A DNA stretch of 64,000 bases from Daucus carota subsp. sativus (GCF_001625215.2 NC_030386.2:22476545-22540544), one strand, 5' to 3'. Shown: positions 1 through 11,039, counted from the first letter of the stretch. A program made the numbers and translations. Notes: generated from the sequence alone by a model not told the origin.

Positions 1-886
1 CTATTTGATTCTCTATATTTTAAATCTATATATACAATTCAAGGAGAGAGAAAGATTGCACTAATAAATAACAGAAAAATAAGAGGAGATATGAGCTGAT
101 GATGACATGGAGCATGTAGGGGTTGCTTTTTCATCCCTCAAATAAGGGGTTGAACTTTCTCTCAACTAAAATTAATAGGGGATAAGGAGTTGCGTTGGAG
201 GAGTTTTTTTGTTCTCAATCCTCAAATCTTGTCCATGTAGATCAAATATAGGTAAGGAATGGGTGCATTGGAGTTGCTCTTAGGCCTCATTTGATTCGAA
301 GAAAATATGCCGGAGAAAATGGAATGAAATATGACCAGTTTTTCTAAAACCGCACGTGTGCATATCTCAAACAAATTTTCATCCTATTATAGCTTCCTTG
401 CTTCTCATCACCGTCTACAGCTAACAACATTTCATCAAGATCTTATGTAAATCATGTTTCCCAGTTCTAGAAATAATCAGCTAAATTGTCACGTTAATCA
501 CAACAAAAAACTTAGGCCAATGGGATGTACTAAATAATTAGCTTATATATTAGATATAACAATTTTCTTAAAATGTAAATTAAATTAATTTTTACTCGGC
601 TTTTATAAAGAAGAATGGTGGTGCAGCCTGTAGATTAACATAATCGCTTCAGCAAGCATTGAATACAAAATTTATTGGCTTAATTTGATATGAAAATGTG
701 AAATACCATCATTATAATACTAAATAAGATAATTTATTTCGTTTAACAAAATATCCATGCATTAAGAATGAGATTTTTGTAACTCCCGAATCATTGAAAT
801 TGTCACAGAAATAACATGTTTAATTATCATAAAACAAAGGAGGAGCTAATAAATGTTGCCAGCTTTCAGTGTTAAGGCCAAGCCTC
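1..886. other. Intergenic; degraded MITE end near 100-283
   Basis: No coding sequence is supported here. The stretch around 100-283 resembles the end of a small DNA transposon: it closes with a TTGGAGTTGCTCTTA terminus like those of the elements at 40.5, 41.3 and 57.9 kb. The rest is AT-rich DNA upstream of the MADS-box gene. Confidence 0.4.
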
Positions 887-896
887 TTATAAATTG
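887..896 (+). promoter_or_regulatory. TATA-like box of the MADS gene
   Basis: CTTATAAATT lies about 85-90 bases before the MADS-box ATG, a normal spacing for a plant TATA box with a short leader. It was found by eye only. Confidence 0.45.
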
Positions 897-978
897 CAAA
901 TGATTATCCTCTGCAGATCATAGTTTCAGTATCATAAACACATTTTGATCTGCTTTTTCTTGATTTTTTGGTTTAGAA

Positions 979-1626
979 ATGGCTAAAAAGCCCAGCATTG
1001 GTCGCCAAAAGATCAAGATTGCGAAAATAGAGCGTAAAAATCACCTGCAAGTGACCTTCTCAAAACGCCGTTCAGGCCTTTTTAAGAAAGCGAGTGAGCT
1101 CTGCACGCTCTGTGGAGTAGAGATTGCCATTATAGTCTTTTCTCCGGCTGGAAAAGTGTTCTCCTTTGGTCATCCTAATGTGGAGGGGATTATTGAGAGG
1201 TTTCTCAGTCGAAATCCTCCTCCTTCAAACACGAGCACTATCCATCTTGTTGAGGCTCACCGCAGTGTGACTGTTTGTGAGCTCAATTTTCATCTCACAC
1301 AAATTTTTAATGAAATGGAGGTGGAGAGGAAAAGAGGCGAGGCGCTTGATGACATGAGGCAAGCTAGCCAAGGCCAGTTTTGGTGGGAATCTCCAGTCGA
1401 AAAGCTAGGGGTGGATGAGCTTCAGCAATTGAAGGAATGCATGGAAGTGCTGAAGAAAAATGTGAATACTCAAGCTAATAGTATCTTGGCTGAGAATGCG
1501 AATTCTAATTTGACACTTTTCGGGTCTAATGGACACAGGGGATTTGATCAGTTTGACGCGAAACCTAATCAGATCAATGCTGCTTCTCATGTCCCTGGTT
1601 ATGGATATGGGAATGGCTATTTTTGA
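979..1626 (+). CDS. Type I (M-alpha) MADS-box transcription factor, AGL62-like
   Basis: An intronless gene for 215 residues with an ATG in good context (AAATGG). Residues 5-65 form the SRF-like DNA-binding domain, seen in the motifs GRQKIKIAKI, VTFSKRRSGLFKKASELCTLCGVE and IVFSPAGKVFSFGHP. Residues about 95-165 are a charged, probably coiled-coil region for dimerisation, including a WWESPVEKL motif typical of the AGL62 group. The C-terminus is short and rich in Asn and Gly. There is no K domain, and with the single exon this marks the type I M-alpha class. Family members act in the nucleus, and AGL62 itself controls endosperm cellularisation in Arabidopsis. The same role here is only inferred, because M-alpha genes multiply fast and one-to-one orthology is doubtful. 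No frameshift is visible. Confidence 0.9.
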   Translation: MAKKPSIGRQKIKIAKIERKNHLQVTFSKRRSGLFKKASELCTLCGVEIAIIVFSPAGKVFSFGHPNVEGIIERFLSRNPPPSNTSTIHLVEAHRSVTVCELNFHLTQIFNEMEVERKRGEALDDMRQASQGQFWWESPVEKLGVDELQQLKECMEVLKKNVNTQANSILAENANSNLTLFGSNGHRGFDQFDAKPNQINAASHVPGYGYGNGYF

Positions 1627-2368
1627 TCAGGAGAGTTTTGATGCACATTCTGAGCTAGAATCTTGCTAGCCAGTTTCAAATCTTTATTTTTATTGATGCA
1701 TTATTTGGCTTGATCAGGGACATAAAGTTCGTTTTTCCAACTATTGGTTACAATTGTACATTAAATATGTTAAACAAAATTTTTATGAAGATTATTCTGT
1801 GGTAATAATGGATATTATAAAGAAGTGACTCGTCTCCTTTCGACTGTCGACCCACAGGGTGTCCTAAAGTTCCTCCTCCTAACTGTAGGTTGGAGCACGG
1901 ATTATGCCCATAATACCAGTTGGCATTATGTAAATGTTGCAGTTCTTTGTTATATTCTATATTCCTATTTTTTATTTTTAAGAACAGGTCCGATGTTTAA
2001 AATTTACCGATAGATTTTGCACTGAGAAACGATTTAGACTACGACGACTTAAAAATCCTTAAGATGGTGGAATAATGCTATACCCTCACATGTTAAAAGC
2101 TTAACCATGTCAAAATAGATGAAAATGAGTCAAAAGGGTTCAACATGTGGCGCAAAAATATATAAGGAATGTATTGTGCAATTATCAAAAATGTGCAATT
2201 ATCAAAAATATAGATAATAAGTGCAATTGGTCCGAAGTAAAGGGATGTGTTTTGCAATTAACTCAGTGATTTAACAGATGGGTCTACTGCACAATAACTA
2301 TGACAAGCTTCAGTACCTTTCATTCGATATTTCAGTAATCATATAAACTAATGTTTCCTCTGTTTCAG
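1627..2368. other. Intergenic, no gene seen
   Basis: This is AT-rich DNA between the MADS gene and the kinase remnant. Short open frames here show no recognisable domain. The upper end runs into a polypyrimidine-AG acceptor (CTCTGTTTCAG) at the start of the kinase remnant. Confidence 0.5.
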
Positions 2369-2966
2369 ACCAGGGATTGAATTCCCTTCCAACAGGAAAT
2401 CGACAAAGCAAAATGAAATCTTCAACTATAAGGGGTGTTGTCATAGCAACCTCAGTCATATTTGTAGTTATTCACAGAGACATGAAAGCAAGCAACATTT
2501 TATTAGACGAGGAGATGAACCCTAAATTTTCTGACTTTGGCCTGGCTAGAATTGTTGGACCAAGAGAAACAGAATCTAACACCACCAGAGTTGTGGGAAC
2601 CTAGTAAGTACATCGATAATACTACCATGAGCCTAGCTAAAATACTACAGTTTACTGTTACATTTACAACAAATGATTGATTTTTATTTGGCCTAGTGCA
2701 GTGGTTATATGGCTCCTGAATATGCTGTAGAAGGACGGTTCTCAGTCAAATCCGATGCCTTCAGCTTTGGAGTTGTTGTTCCAGATGATCGTCCCAACAT
2801 GTCAAAGGTAGTTGTTATGTTGAGCAGTGAAACAGAAACTTTTCCAAATCCAAAGCAACCAGCTTTTGTTACAAGAAAACGTTTTCATGCCACAACTTCC
2901 TCCTCGTCCACTAAACCAGAAACACTGTCTAAGAATGAAATAACATTAACTGAAGCTGAAGGCTGA
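2369..2966 (+). pseudogene. Internally deleted G-type lectin S-receptor-like kinase
   Basis: Two exon remnants (2369-2603 and 2702-2966) are joined by a good GT-AG intron of 98 bases. The first has a hydrophobic stretch like a membrane span ([15 protein letters not shown]), followed directly by the catalytic loop [12 protein letters not shown], the DFG triad as SDFGLAR, and activation-loop residues. The second continues with [27 protein letters not shown], then jumps to [14 protein letters not shown] and an S-domain kinase tail ([19 protein letters not shown]). The extracellular lectin, S-locus and PAN regions, the glycine-rich loop, the ATP-binding lysine and subdomains IX-X are missing. The tail recalls At4g03230-type kinases. 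It cannot be an active kinase. A truncated transcript is possible because splicing and frame survive. Confidence 0.8.
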
Positions 2967-3039
2967 TAAGAAACTGCAAGTGACTATTTACGCGCAAATT
3001 AGGCCATGAAGTGAATTTCCCACCCAGTCCAGAATAAGA

Positions 3040-3230
3040 AGAGCTTAAGCTCCAAATGTGCATTTGCATTGTGTAATTCTGTTTATTCTCATCTCGCCTT
3101 CAATAAGCGGCTTACTTTGATTAGGTGAGAATAACAGTATATAATTTGCCAAGAACAAGTTATATAAAATTGTTAATTTATCAATATTATCAAGCAATTT
3201 ATATTGCAGAAGGATCCAGTGTAGCCAACC
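3040..3230. repeat. Array-related block copy downstream of the kinase remnant
   Basis: The text from CTCCAAATGTGCAT to TATATTGCAGAAGGATC matches the 3' flank of the DUF4408/DUF761 gene (about 7140-7310). Related copies lie at 13570-13690 and 20370-20545. It marks the left limit of homology to the tandem array. Confidence 0.7.
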
Positions 3231-4270
3231 TTAGAAATCAATCATTTATAAGTGAGACCTCCCTAACCATTTGTTTTAAAGTTATTCTGAAAACCTATAT
3301 TTCTTGTAAGTGATGAGAATCAAAATTTGAGATGGAAAAGAATAATTCGATCATCTATAAAAAAGATTATTCTCATTTAAAGAATCTAAACATAAGTGGA
3401 ATCCGACTTATTATAACCTTAATCCACCTCATTTCATATCATGTGTATCATTTTAATAAGAAAATTATTTTTTTCTTACAAGAAAACATATCTAATCAAT
3501 CCTCTCATTGCAGTGGATCATCCTAGCTAGTTGAGGAGGAAATAATTTAATAAAGAAGCAGCAAAAAAGAATGTGTCAAAAGGTGCATCAGATTTAAGGA
3601 ACTTATGATTAGTTTAAATTGAAACTTGGTGAGCATTGAGTTTAATTAATTATGAAAGCCTTATCTCTTCAAAAGGACCTTAAGAGCACAAACAGAAGTG
3701 GAACTGGGATCTTTAGTAAAAAGTTGGTACTTATTTAATTTATACCAATCAAGTCTAAATCACATCTTGAGTGGTAGTTTGGCTTTAGTTGTATACACTT
3801 AAATATAGTGTTAAGTGATTGAAATGTTTGTATATTGTCCAACTTCAGAACCTGCACATCTGCCCATCTCAAAAACTGAAAGAGAGAATTGAGTGATTGT
3901 AAAATGGAATGAAGATAATAAGTGAAATGATCAACCAACTCTTGTTCTGTATCTCCTGGAAAAGGGAGAGATAATGAGTGTGCGAGTGTGTTTAATTATT
4001 AAAATAATAATAATACTTAAAATGATATGTATTATGAGCAATTGGTATATTGAAGTTTGACCGACTCGAAATAAATAAAATCACCTATAATAAACAATAA
4101 ACGACTTATCGACTCTAAACTCGTTATTCTCCAAACAAGCTAAATTTGAGGTTTTCTTTAAAAAAATCCAAATACTACTCAGACATTCTTTCAAGGTAAA
4201 CATAAAAAAAAAGTTTTCAACTAATAAATCACTGTAGATAAAGATGAATTGTGTAATTTGACACATACTT

Positions 4271-4515
4271 AGGGGTCGTTTGGGTGAGTTTAAAATAAGT
4301 GCTTTTTGATTAAAATAAAAAAGTGAAGTAGAAGTTAGAAGCAAGTTAAGACTTAAGTGATTAAACTGTTTGGAAAATAATCAGAAGTCCTGAAACAAAA
4401 GTTAGTAATCCTAACTTCTTTTAAGTACTTCTTGACTTTTTACACAAACGGTACAAAATAAGTGCTTATAATTTATAAACTCAGAAGTTGGCTTATAATG
4501 GCTAGCCAAACACCA
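4271..4515. mobile_element. MITE with GGTGGTGTTTGG-type termini
   Basis: The left end reads GGGGTCGTTTGGGTGA and the right end GCCAAACACCACCT, an imperfect inverted pair. The interior is AT-rich with the motifs AAGTGCTTTT and AAGTAGAAG and has no coding capacity. Partial relatives occur at about 44936-45210, 51813-51957 and 53400-53560. Confidence 0.6.
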
Positions 4516-5268
4516 CCTTATAATATAATATATTACAAGTAGTAAGTAAATATAAAATTTAAGGAAAAGTAAAATACAATAAGTGAGAGTATGGAGGCCC
4601 GGAAGCTGTGTGCTAAATAATTGAGCCACTTCAACTAAAAAGCCAATCATTCAGCAAATATTTTGGACAAGTGGCCCAAGTACTTTAAAAACTTTCGAGC
4701 TTTTTTCATCTTTTTAAGTAATTTGATTGCTCTTGATCCCAATCTCAAAGTGTGCACAGTCTCCGTGTCTTACCATCCAACAAGTTTTAAGGGTAACTAA
4801 ACTCACCAGTCACCCCTGATAAGATGAGGATTATCTCATATTACTATTCCATGTTATAAGTTTTTCTGATAATTTATTAGATATATTAGCACAATTTGAT
4901 AACATAAATAAAGGACACAGACTAAATTAAACCTATTTGTGAAAAATTGGTAGGCTTTTAGGCTGTAGAGTAGAGTATTAATAAAAGGAAGGATGGGGTG
5001 AGACAAACTTCTTAATTTAAGCTTACACGGACCAAGTGAAAAAGAATAGTATGGGAAAAGGGTTTTTATGGACCCTAAACCTATATGAACCAATTACACC
5101 TGCACAAACATTGCATTACTTTAGATACTATACCGATGTGGCACAAGCTCAACAACAAGTATTCCACAAAATTTGAACAAAGCTAGGTAAAGTATTTGAG
5201 TAAACAAGCTTCTTGATATTGACCTACAATTATATCAGGGTTGTTCCAGAACATCTGATATTAGTAGT

Positions 5269-5374
5269 ATATTATAAGCGTCGGGTCATAGAAGTTCTGG
5301 AATGTGTTATGAGATAATAATATATTATAAGCGTCGGACTATAAAAGTTTTGGAGTGTGTTATGAGATAATAAA
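5269..5374. repeat. Two-copy tandem repeat, about 52 bp unit
   Basis: TATATTATAAGCGTCGG followed by about 35 bases ending in GTGTTATGAGATAATAA is present twice in direct succession with a few substitutions between the copies. Confidence 0.75.
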
Positions 5375-6074
5375 ATTAAGTTCAATGACCCAAAAAAAAA
5401 ATTATTGATACAAAAGAATGTCAGGAAATTGGACCCATACACTATTATCCATGTAGTCCAAAAATATAGATAGGAGAATCATAAGAAATTCAATATTACT
5501 GTTAAAAATACTAGTAGTAGTGAATTGAAATTTGAAAGGCCATAGTGGTTATGTGGCACTTCCTTACTTAGCAAGGAAAGGTTTCAAAAGCCAATCATAG
5601 TCCTACATTTGGTCCACCTTCTGCCACCTGGACTTGTCTAAAGATTTTTCAGCTTCAACCTTAAGCCTGTCTTCTCCTGTTTATTTGCAAACTGTACAAT
5701 GCTACACAACAAGTGCCCTGAATATATACAGAGAGAGTCTGTGTGCCTTGTGCAACAAAAGTACAGTATTCATGTTATGAGATTAAATTATAGATTTCAC
5801 AAACGTATGTGGACATAATTAACAATATCTAGTAGTAGTTGAATTGATCCCAAGCTACATAATATTGATGCATTTCTAGATATTCAAAATTACAAATAAT
5901 CCAACTCTTTTTACTGAGATCATGTAAGATTAGTGATAGTTGATCTTCTATCTTGAGTAGTTAAGAAGGAAAAAAAGAAGCAGATTACTGTGTGTAACAT
6001 TCCAGTTAAAAATCCCTAACAAAAGTATAAAGGAAGAAAGTGGGGGAGAATAAAAAATAAATTATTTTTTTAGG

Positions 6075-6083
6075 CTATAAATA
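6075..6083 (+). promoter_or_regulatory. TATA box of the DUF4408/DUF761 gene
   Basis: CTATAAATA lies 187 bases before the ATG of the DUF4408/DUF761 gene, followed by a pyrimidine-rich leader. The position is normal for a plant core promoter. Confidence 0.6.
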
Positions 6084-6269
6084 CAAGGCTTGCCTCTCAA
6101 CCATAGCCATTCCAAAGCCAAAGACAACAAGAAGAGAAATTAATTATCTTCTTTTCTTCCCTTGCTATGTTCACTCCAAACTCTCTCTATTTGACAACTT
6201 TTTGATCATCATAAACCAATTCTCTATTAAGTGAAATCATTCAAAAACCTCAATTTTCATTTCAAGAGA

Positions 6270-6977
6270 ATGGATTGCTTTGATATTAAAGTGGAAAAAG
6301 CCAATGCAATCTTGAGGTACAACAGGCTTCAAAAGATAACCACTCTATTCAGGTTTATGGAGGTATGCATGTTTTTATTCATTGTTTCGAGGATTTCCAC
6401 TCACTTGCCATTAGCTTTCAAAGTATGTGGTGATTGTATCCAAGGTCTCTCTATCACTATTTCTAGTCCTGGATTCCTCTTCATCCTCGGAAACACAATC
6501 GTTGTCGTTCTTTTCTTCAAATCTGGACAGATTTCTGCTCAAGAAACCAAAAACCATAGCCCTGCCATTGAGTTTTGTATTGAGTATGTTGAAGGGTGTG
6601 AGAACAAAATCAGTATCAACCAAGAGGAGCAAGTTGAGGAACAGGGGAGAAAGCAGGGGAGAAAACAGGGGAAGTGTGAAGAAAAGCCAGCTATGTTAGA
6701 TTTTTGTAGCTTTGAGGATAGAACTGTACAGAGGAGTCAATCAGAGAAATTCATGACATACCAGCCTCAAGATTCCTGCAGGAAGCTAAGGCGAACTGTG
6801 ACAGAAAATGGCAGGAAAGGCACAAAAACATCTGAGCACAAGACTTTTAATCCTAAATGTTATGCAGAGGATGAAATGAGTGGGGAAGAGTTCAGGCATG
6901 CAGTTGAAGCTTTTATCGCCCGACAACAGAGATCCTTGAGGGAAGAATTCTTATCTATCGTCACTTATGAAACTTAA
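6270..6977 (+). CDS. DUF4408/DUF761 (cotton-fibre-type) membrane protein
   Basis: An intronless gene for 235 residues. I place the start at the ATG at 6270; the open frame extends a further 39 bases upstream but without an ATG. Residues about 28-50 and 62-86 are two hydrophobic, probable membrane segments, in the position of the plant DUF4408 domain. A charged Gln/Gly/Lys-rich linker follows. The C-terminus has the DUF761 signature EEFRHAVEAFIARQQRSLREE. The architecture is well known in plants and the biochemical role is not. The gene stands at the left end of the tandem array and is the only intact member of its kind here; copies at 10.4, 12.9 and 20.0 kb are broken. It converges on the PAH-like gene at 8.1 kb. 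Confidence 0.8.
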   Translation: MDCFDIKVEKANAILRYNRLQKITTLFRFMEVCMFLFIVSRISTHLPLAFKVCGDCIQGLSITISSPGFLFILGNTIVVVLFFKSGQISAQETKNHSPAIEFCIEYVEGCENKISINQEEQVEEQGRKQGRKQGKCEEKPAMLDFCSFEDRTVQRSQSEKFMTYQPQDSCRKLRRTVTENGRKGTKTSEHKTFNPKCYAEDEMSGEEFRHAVEAFIARQQRSLREEFLSIVTYET

Positions 6978-8123
6978 TCATAAGCGGAAAGGAGAAAGAT
7001 TAAGAGGCCTGTGCCCTGCTTTCTTCCTAGAATTATACTATAGTTGATCATACTTAGCTTAATTATCTAATTAATCTCCAATCCATCGTCAGGGACGCTG
7101 TACAGTTGAAGCACTAAAATGAATGGCAATTTTATAGCTTAAGCCCCAAATGTGCATATGCTTTGTGTAATTGTGTTTTTTCTTATGCCGCCTTTACTAA
7201 ACAGCTTACTTTGGTTAGGCGAAATACAGTATATGACTTGACAAGTACAACTTATATAAAATTGTCAATTTATCAATAGTATCCAGTAATTTATATTGCA
7301 GAAGGGATCACAACTTCAAAACCAACTTTATACACCATATCAGAACAGCTAGTTGTACACTAAAGGCTAACTATACAAGAATCCATTGTAGCAAACTATT
7401 GGAATTAATCATTTATACTTGAGACCTCCCTAACCCTTTGATTTGTAGACTGAGCACATTAGTTGCCAGTGTAATGAATTCTCATGTAGCTTGAGATTCT
7501 TATGCATACCATCCCATACACTAGTCCGATTGCCAAACAGGGTTGAAGGGCTTTAACAATAAAAAGTAGAATAGTCCGATAGACTATCCTTCGTTTTTAC
7601 AGAAGAATTAGATTTTTAGCATGGGTCATTAAGCTGGTATAGATTTTATGGATTTAACGATTAATGTGTGCTTGCACATTAAGCAGAATTTTTTTTTAGG
7701 TTTATTAATTTCTAAAATTAGATTTGGTACAAAACTGCAAGAGATCCCAAACAATATTCAGTACTATCACTGTGAAAAACATGAGGTAATAATAGAAGCC
7801 TACATCAGAACAGCATTAACACCAAAAGAACTAAGTAACAAATCAACTACATTCACAAACTCTTCCTAAAGCATCATGTGCTACCAGCTGCTACTCGAAT
7901 CTTGATCTTGAAACCCCAGAAATTTTTGGAAACAGACATCTTAAATCCCCATGCATGTTCTTGTTTTGCACATCATGCATTTAACTAATGTCATCTTCTC
8001 AACTGCAAACAAAGTTTATCAGATTTTCTTACCCGAATAAGCTGCTTGTATTGTTTCAAGAATGTATGATTTATCTAAATGTAGGCCAAGAATGTTGAAT
8101 CTTGCTGTAGCAAGCCTCGAAAA
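6978..8123. repeat. Convergent intergenic spacer, array block
   Basis: This holds the 3' flanks of the DUF4408/DUF761 gene (+) and of PAH-like copy 1 (-). The segment 7080-7450 recurs after the decayed copies at 13.5 and 20.3 kb and partly at 16.25 kb. The segment 7780-8120 recurs before every PAH-like copy, with landmarks such as GAACTCCAGAAATTTTCGGA and ATGTAGGCCAAGAAT. No gene is seen. Confidence 0.65.
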
Positions 8124-8657
8124 TCAAAGTGAAGAATTGATACCAGCCCCTCTGAATAGTAAAGTGATTCGGTTAACTCTTGCTTCAAGTTCGTTGTGGA
8201 AATCAGGAAACTCAAGGCGGCTGACTTGGCTAAGGTGAGCATTCAACTGAGAGTCGGTAATTTGATCTACGATGAACTGTTTGACTGCATTGGACAATAC
8301 TGTATAAAAAGTTGTCTGAATAGAGAAGTGCTGGCGATAAAGATCCAAGAATTGAATGCAGTAGCCTATCTTGGCGAGTCTGATTAGTTTAGTAGCTCGA
8401 GCGAGAGGGGGTATGACACGCAAGGCTGCTTCGTATTTCTCTTGCACGACAGGGAAGTAGACTTGGTATAAATCTTGATTTTGTTCCCCGAGCATTTGAC
8501 AGATTTTCTGAGTCCGTTCAAGATAAGTGCAATTGCGGTTGTTCTCGAAATAAAGTTCCAAATTGCGAAATGAATTGAGCCTGTCTGGGTCGTTGGCCAA
8601 TCTTTCTTCCACGAGACGAGTAATATACGAGATTACGTCCCTTCTTAAAATTTCCAT
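8124..8657 (-). CDS. PAH-like small protein, array copy 1
   Basis: An intronless gene for 177 residues. The ATG at 8657 (MEILRRD) is chosen because the frame further upstream has no ATG. Residues about 6-75 and 95-165 each look like one paired amphipathic helix repeat: an xYIxxxVxxR helix, a xFRNLxLYFExN helix, then xxICQMLGEQNQDLxxVY, which resembles the V-x-x-LF-x-x-H-x-x-L end of SIN3 PAH domains. The second repeat runs from IQFLDLYRQHF to FPDFHNELEARV. The tail is the short form ending RGAGINSSL, whereas copies 3, 5 and 6 have a Gly/Pro-rich tail. It is closest to copy 2. The PAH assignment is my inference from pattern, and the function is unknown. Confidence 0.75.
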   Translation of the reverse strand: MEILRRDVISYITRLVEERLANDPDRLNSFRNLELYFENNRNCTYLERTQKICQMLGEQNQDLYQVYFPVVQEKYEAALRVIPPLARATKLIRLAKIGYCIQFLDLYRQHFSIQTTFYTVLSNAVKQFIVDQITDSQLNAHLSQVSRLEFPDFHNELEARVNRITLLFRGAGINSSL

Positions 8658-8723
8658 TTGGCCCAAAGATCGATCAATACTCAAGACTGTGTGTAGTTGT
8701 TATAAAAAGCGAGATTCAAATAC

Positions 8724-8935
8724 AGAGAGTGGGAGAGGGAGAGGGAGAGAGAGAGAGAGAGTTGGAGGGAGGGAGAGAGAGAGAGAGATGGAGGGACGGA
8801 GAGGGAGAGAGAGAGAGAGTTGGAGGGAGAGAGAGAGTTGAGGGACGGAGAGGGAGAGGGAGAGAGAGAGAGTTGGAAGGAGTGAGAGACGGAGAGAGGG
8901 AGGGAGAGTGGCGAGAGAGAGAAAGAGAGATGATT
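8724..8935. repeat. GA/CT microsatellite in leader of PAH-like copy 1
   Basis: Imperfect (GA)n with GGGA and TTGGAGG interruptions, so the transcript leader is CT-rich. It lies between the start codon and the TATA box. The same kind of tract sits in the same place in all six copies. Confidence 0.85.
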
Positions 8936-9019
8936 TGTAAAGAACCCAAGACTATACAGAGTGTGTATTACGAAGCGATGCAGAAACAGAGAAATAAGAG
9001 AGCGAGAGATGGAGGAGAG

Positions 9020-9155
9020 CGGGGGAATGACATGCCAAAGCTAATAACAACCCATATATATAGTGGTGTAAAAATATACATACACTCATACAGGCGCGTG
9101 TGTATATATCCTACTGAAACAGAATCTTGGTAACGACTAACGGCCTTTCCCGGTA
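9020..9155 (-). promoter_or_regulatory. Core promoter of PAH-like copy 1
   Basis: On the + strand this holds GACATGCCAAAGCTAATAAC, the TATA box CATATATATAG (9053-9063) and, further upstream of the gene, CTAACGGCC (9137-9145) within TAACGACTAACGG. The gene is read leftward, so the implied leader is about 340-370 bases. The block recurs upstream of the other five copies. AACGG is the core of MYB3R/MSA elements; that reading is inferred. Confidence 0.65.
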
Positions 9156-9165
9156 TTTTAACAGA

Positions 9166-10380
9166 ATATTTAATATTTTGAATATTTTTGAATGTTCTTT
9201 GATTCATAAAATACTTTTACTAATTTTCCCACATGAACTGTCCAATTATAAAATATTTTTGGTTGAATTCCACTTATTTCGATTTACATTAGTTTGGATT
9301 TCGTGTACATGTAAATTTAATTATTTTACTAATTTTAGAATAGCATATTTTAATTTTATTTTAATTCTATATCTTGTCAGGTGGTTATCAAAATGATACC
9401 TAGACTTGTGTTTTTTAGACCTGTTCATGTAAATAAGTAAAACTACTTTTAACAAGTTGAGAATGCTATCTTTTCTCTCGAGCTTTTACTTTTTTTTCCA
9501 AACATTTTAGTAACTTATTTACTTCCCACTTCTAGTTCATTACTTTACTTTAATTAAGAATTCATTTTTTTCAAATTTATCCAAACCACCTCTTAATTTC
9601 AACATTAACATTCTATTGTGTAAACATTCATGAGGTCTTACTTCTCTTTCATTTTGATAAAAACCTTTTTTGAACCATAGATTCTTATTTATAAAATTAC
9701 ATATGGGTAGGAATATATATATATATCCCTCATAAAGTGAAAACATCACTGATAAAAAAAAAAGTATGCATTGTCAAGTTATGGGCCAATAATTGACTTT
9801 TATATGATATGACATAATCGAAAAATTATAATCTATATATATTCATATGAAAAATGTTAGAGCACCCAAATTCATTTTTAAAATGAATCCTAAATATCAA
9901 GTTTAATGATTTAATTGACTATTAAATATCATGGACTCCCCACATTCAATAATTTCATTAATCAAATATCTCAAATTGACATATCATTCATGTCAGGCCA
10001 TTTAAAAATAATTTTTGATATCCAATTTGAATACTCTAGCAGTACTCTGTTTATATTACAGAGTATCATATACTTGTTGGTCATTGATTCTTGTCATGAG
10101 ACATTGTTTTCTCTATGCCATCACATTGTTAACATTTGAGGGAGAAAATTTGACACATTTCAATAAAGTATAATTTCATATATTATTTTTATTTTTTCAA
10201 ATTATAAAAATTCTGAACATTCATAAAGAAGAAAATTTTCAAAAGTGAGTTATAAAACTATACTTTATATTCATCTTAATTGTGTGTTGAGAAATAGAAA
10301 AACTGTCAACAAATGAATGGTTTCATTTCTCTTTAACAAATGAATGATTTAATTTTTTATAAAATCAATTTCCCAATTTT
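9166..10380. repeat. Array spacer block, left copy
   Basis: AT-rich DNA with no gene. It is homologous over most of its length to about 19150-19975, with shared landmarks ATCTTGTCAGGT, TTCATTTTGATAA and TTTCATATATTATTTT in the same order. Both copies lead into a relic of the DUF4408/DUF761 gene. Confidence 0.65.
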
Positions 10381-10545
10381 CAAGGTCGAGAACCAAAAAT
10401 CATAACCCTCCTCATTGAGTTTAATTATGAGTATGTTGAAGGGTGTGAGAAGAAAATCAATAATATATCAATCTGAGGGGAGGAAGTAAAGAAACAGAGG
10501 AGAAAACAGGGCAAGTGTGAAGAAAACCAAGCTAGTTGTACCTTG
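10381..10545 (+). pseudogene. Relic of DUF4408/DUF761 gene, middle part only
   Basis: CAAGGTCGAGAACCAAAAATCATAACC through GAAGAAAACCAAGCT aligns with the linker region of the intact gene at 6270-6977 (about 6530-6700). Both membrane segments and the C-terminal motif are absent and stops interrupt the frame. It is a dead remnant of an array unit. Confidence 0.75.
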
Positions 10546-11039
10546 TACTTGTGTGAAAAAAGGGCTTTATCAATTACAAGTAGAACAGTACTCATGTGTA
10601 ATTAACACAAAAAAAAAACCAAAAAACATCCAAAACTGCAAGTGATCCCAAAGAAAAAAGAAACAACTGGAAGAGAAGTATTATTAATCTACCGCAGTAG
10701 CAATAGAAGCCTACATCACAAGAGCATTCACAAAAAAAAAAAAAAAAAAACCAAGTAACAAATCAACTACATTCACAAACTAGTCCTAAAGCATCTACCA
10801 ACTGGTACTTGAATCTTGGATCTTGGAACTCCAGAAATTTTCGAAAACAAGTATCTTAAATCCCCATGAATGTTCTTGTCTGAGCAGCATGCATTAAGCT
10901 ATTGTAATCTTCTCAGCTGCAAACAAAAAGTTTATCAGAATCTCTTACCCGAATAAACTGCTTGTATTGTTTCAAGAATGTATGATTTATCTAAATGTAG
11001 GCCAAGAATGTTGAATCTTGGTGTAGCAAGCCTCGAAAA
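10546..11039. other. 3' flank of PAH-like copy 2
   Basis: Array spacer with poly-A runs and the conserved 3' flank of the PAH-like genes (TTCACAAACTAGTCCTAAAGC, ATGTAGGCCAAGAATG). No gene is seen. Confidence 0.6.

Larger units (their letters stand above)
3231..6074. other. Intergenic with MITE and short tandem repeat
   Basis: No supported gene. This stretch holds a MITE (about 4271-4515) and a two-copy tandem repeat (5269-5374), described separately. The remainder is AT-rich intergenic sequence leading to the promoter of the DUF4408/DUF761 gene. Confidence 0.5.

Noticed and set aside
3125..3526. Two short + strand frames after the kinase remnant
   Set aside because: The first is the non-coding array block; its copies at 7.2, 13.6 and 20.4 kb do not keep the frame.
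6411..6699. Overlapping frames on both strands inside the DUF4408/DUF761 gene (also 12884-13216 on -)
   Set aside because: They are shadows; only the frame with the EEFRHAVEAF motif is conserved among family members.
8196..8387. + strand open frames opposite the PAH-like genes (also at 11106, 21331, 21589, 23271)
   Set aside because: They are shadows of the conserved - strand genes; substitutions preserve the - strand protein, not these.
8716..9133. Long open frames through the GA tracts on both strands (Ser/Leu-rich or Arg/Glu-rich), also near 11635, 15021, 21747, 21806 and 24006
   Set aside because: They are what any long GA/CT repeat encodes; lengths and frames differ between the copies, so they are not genes.
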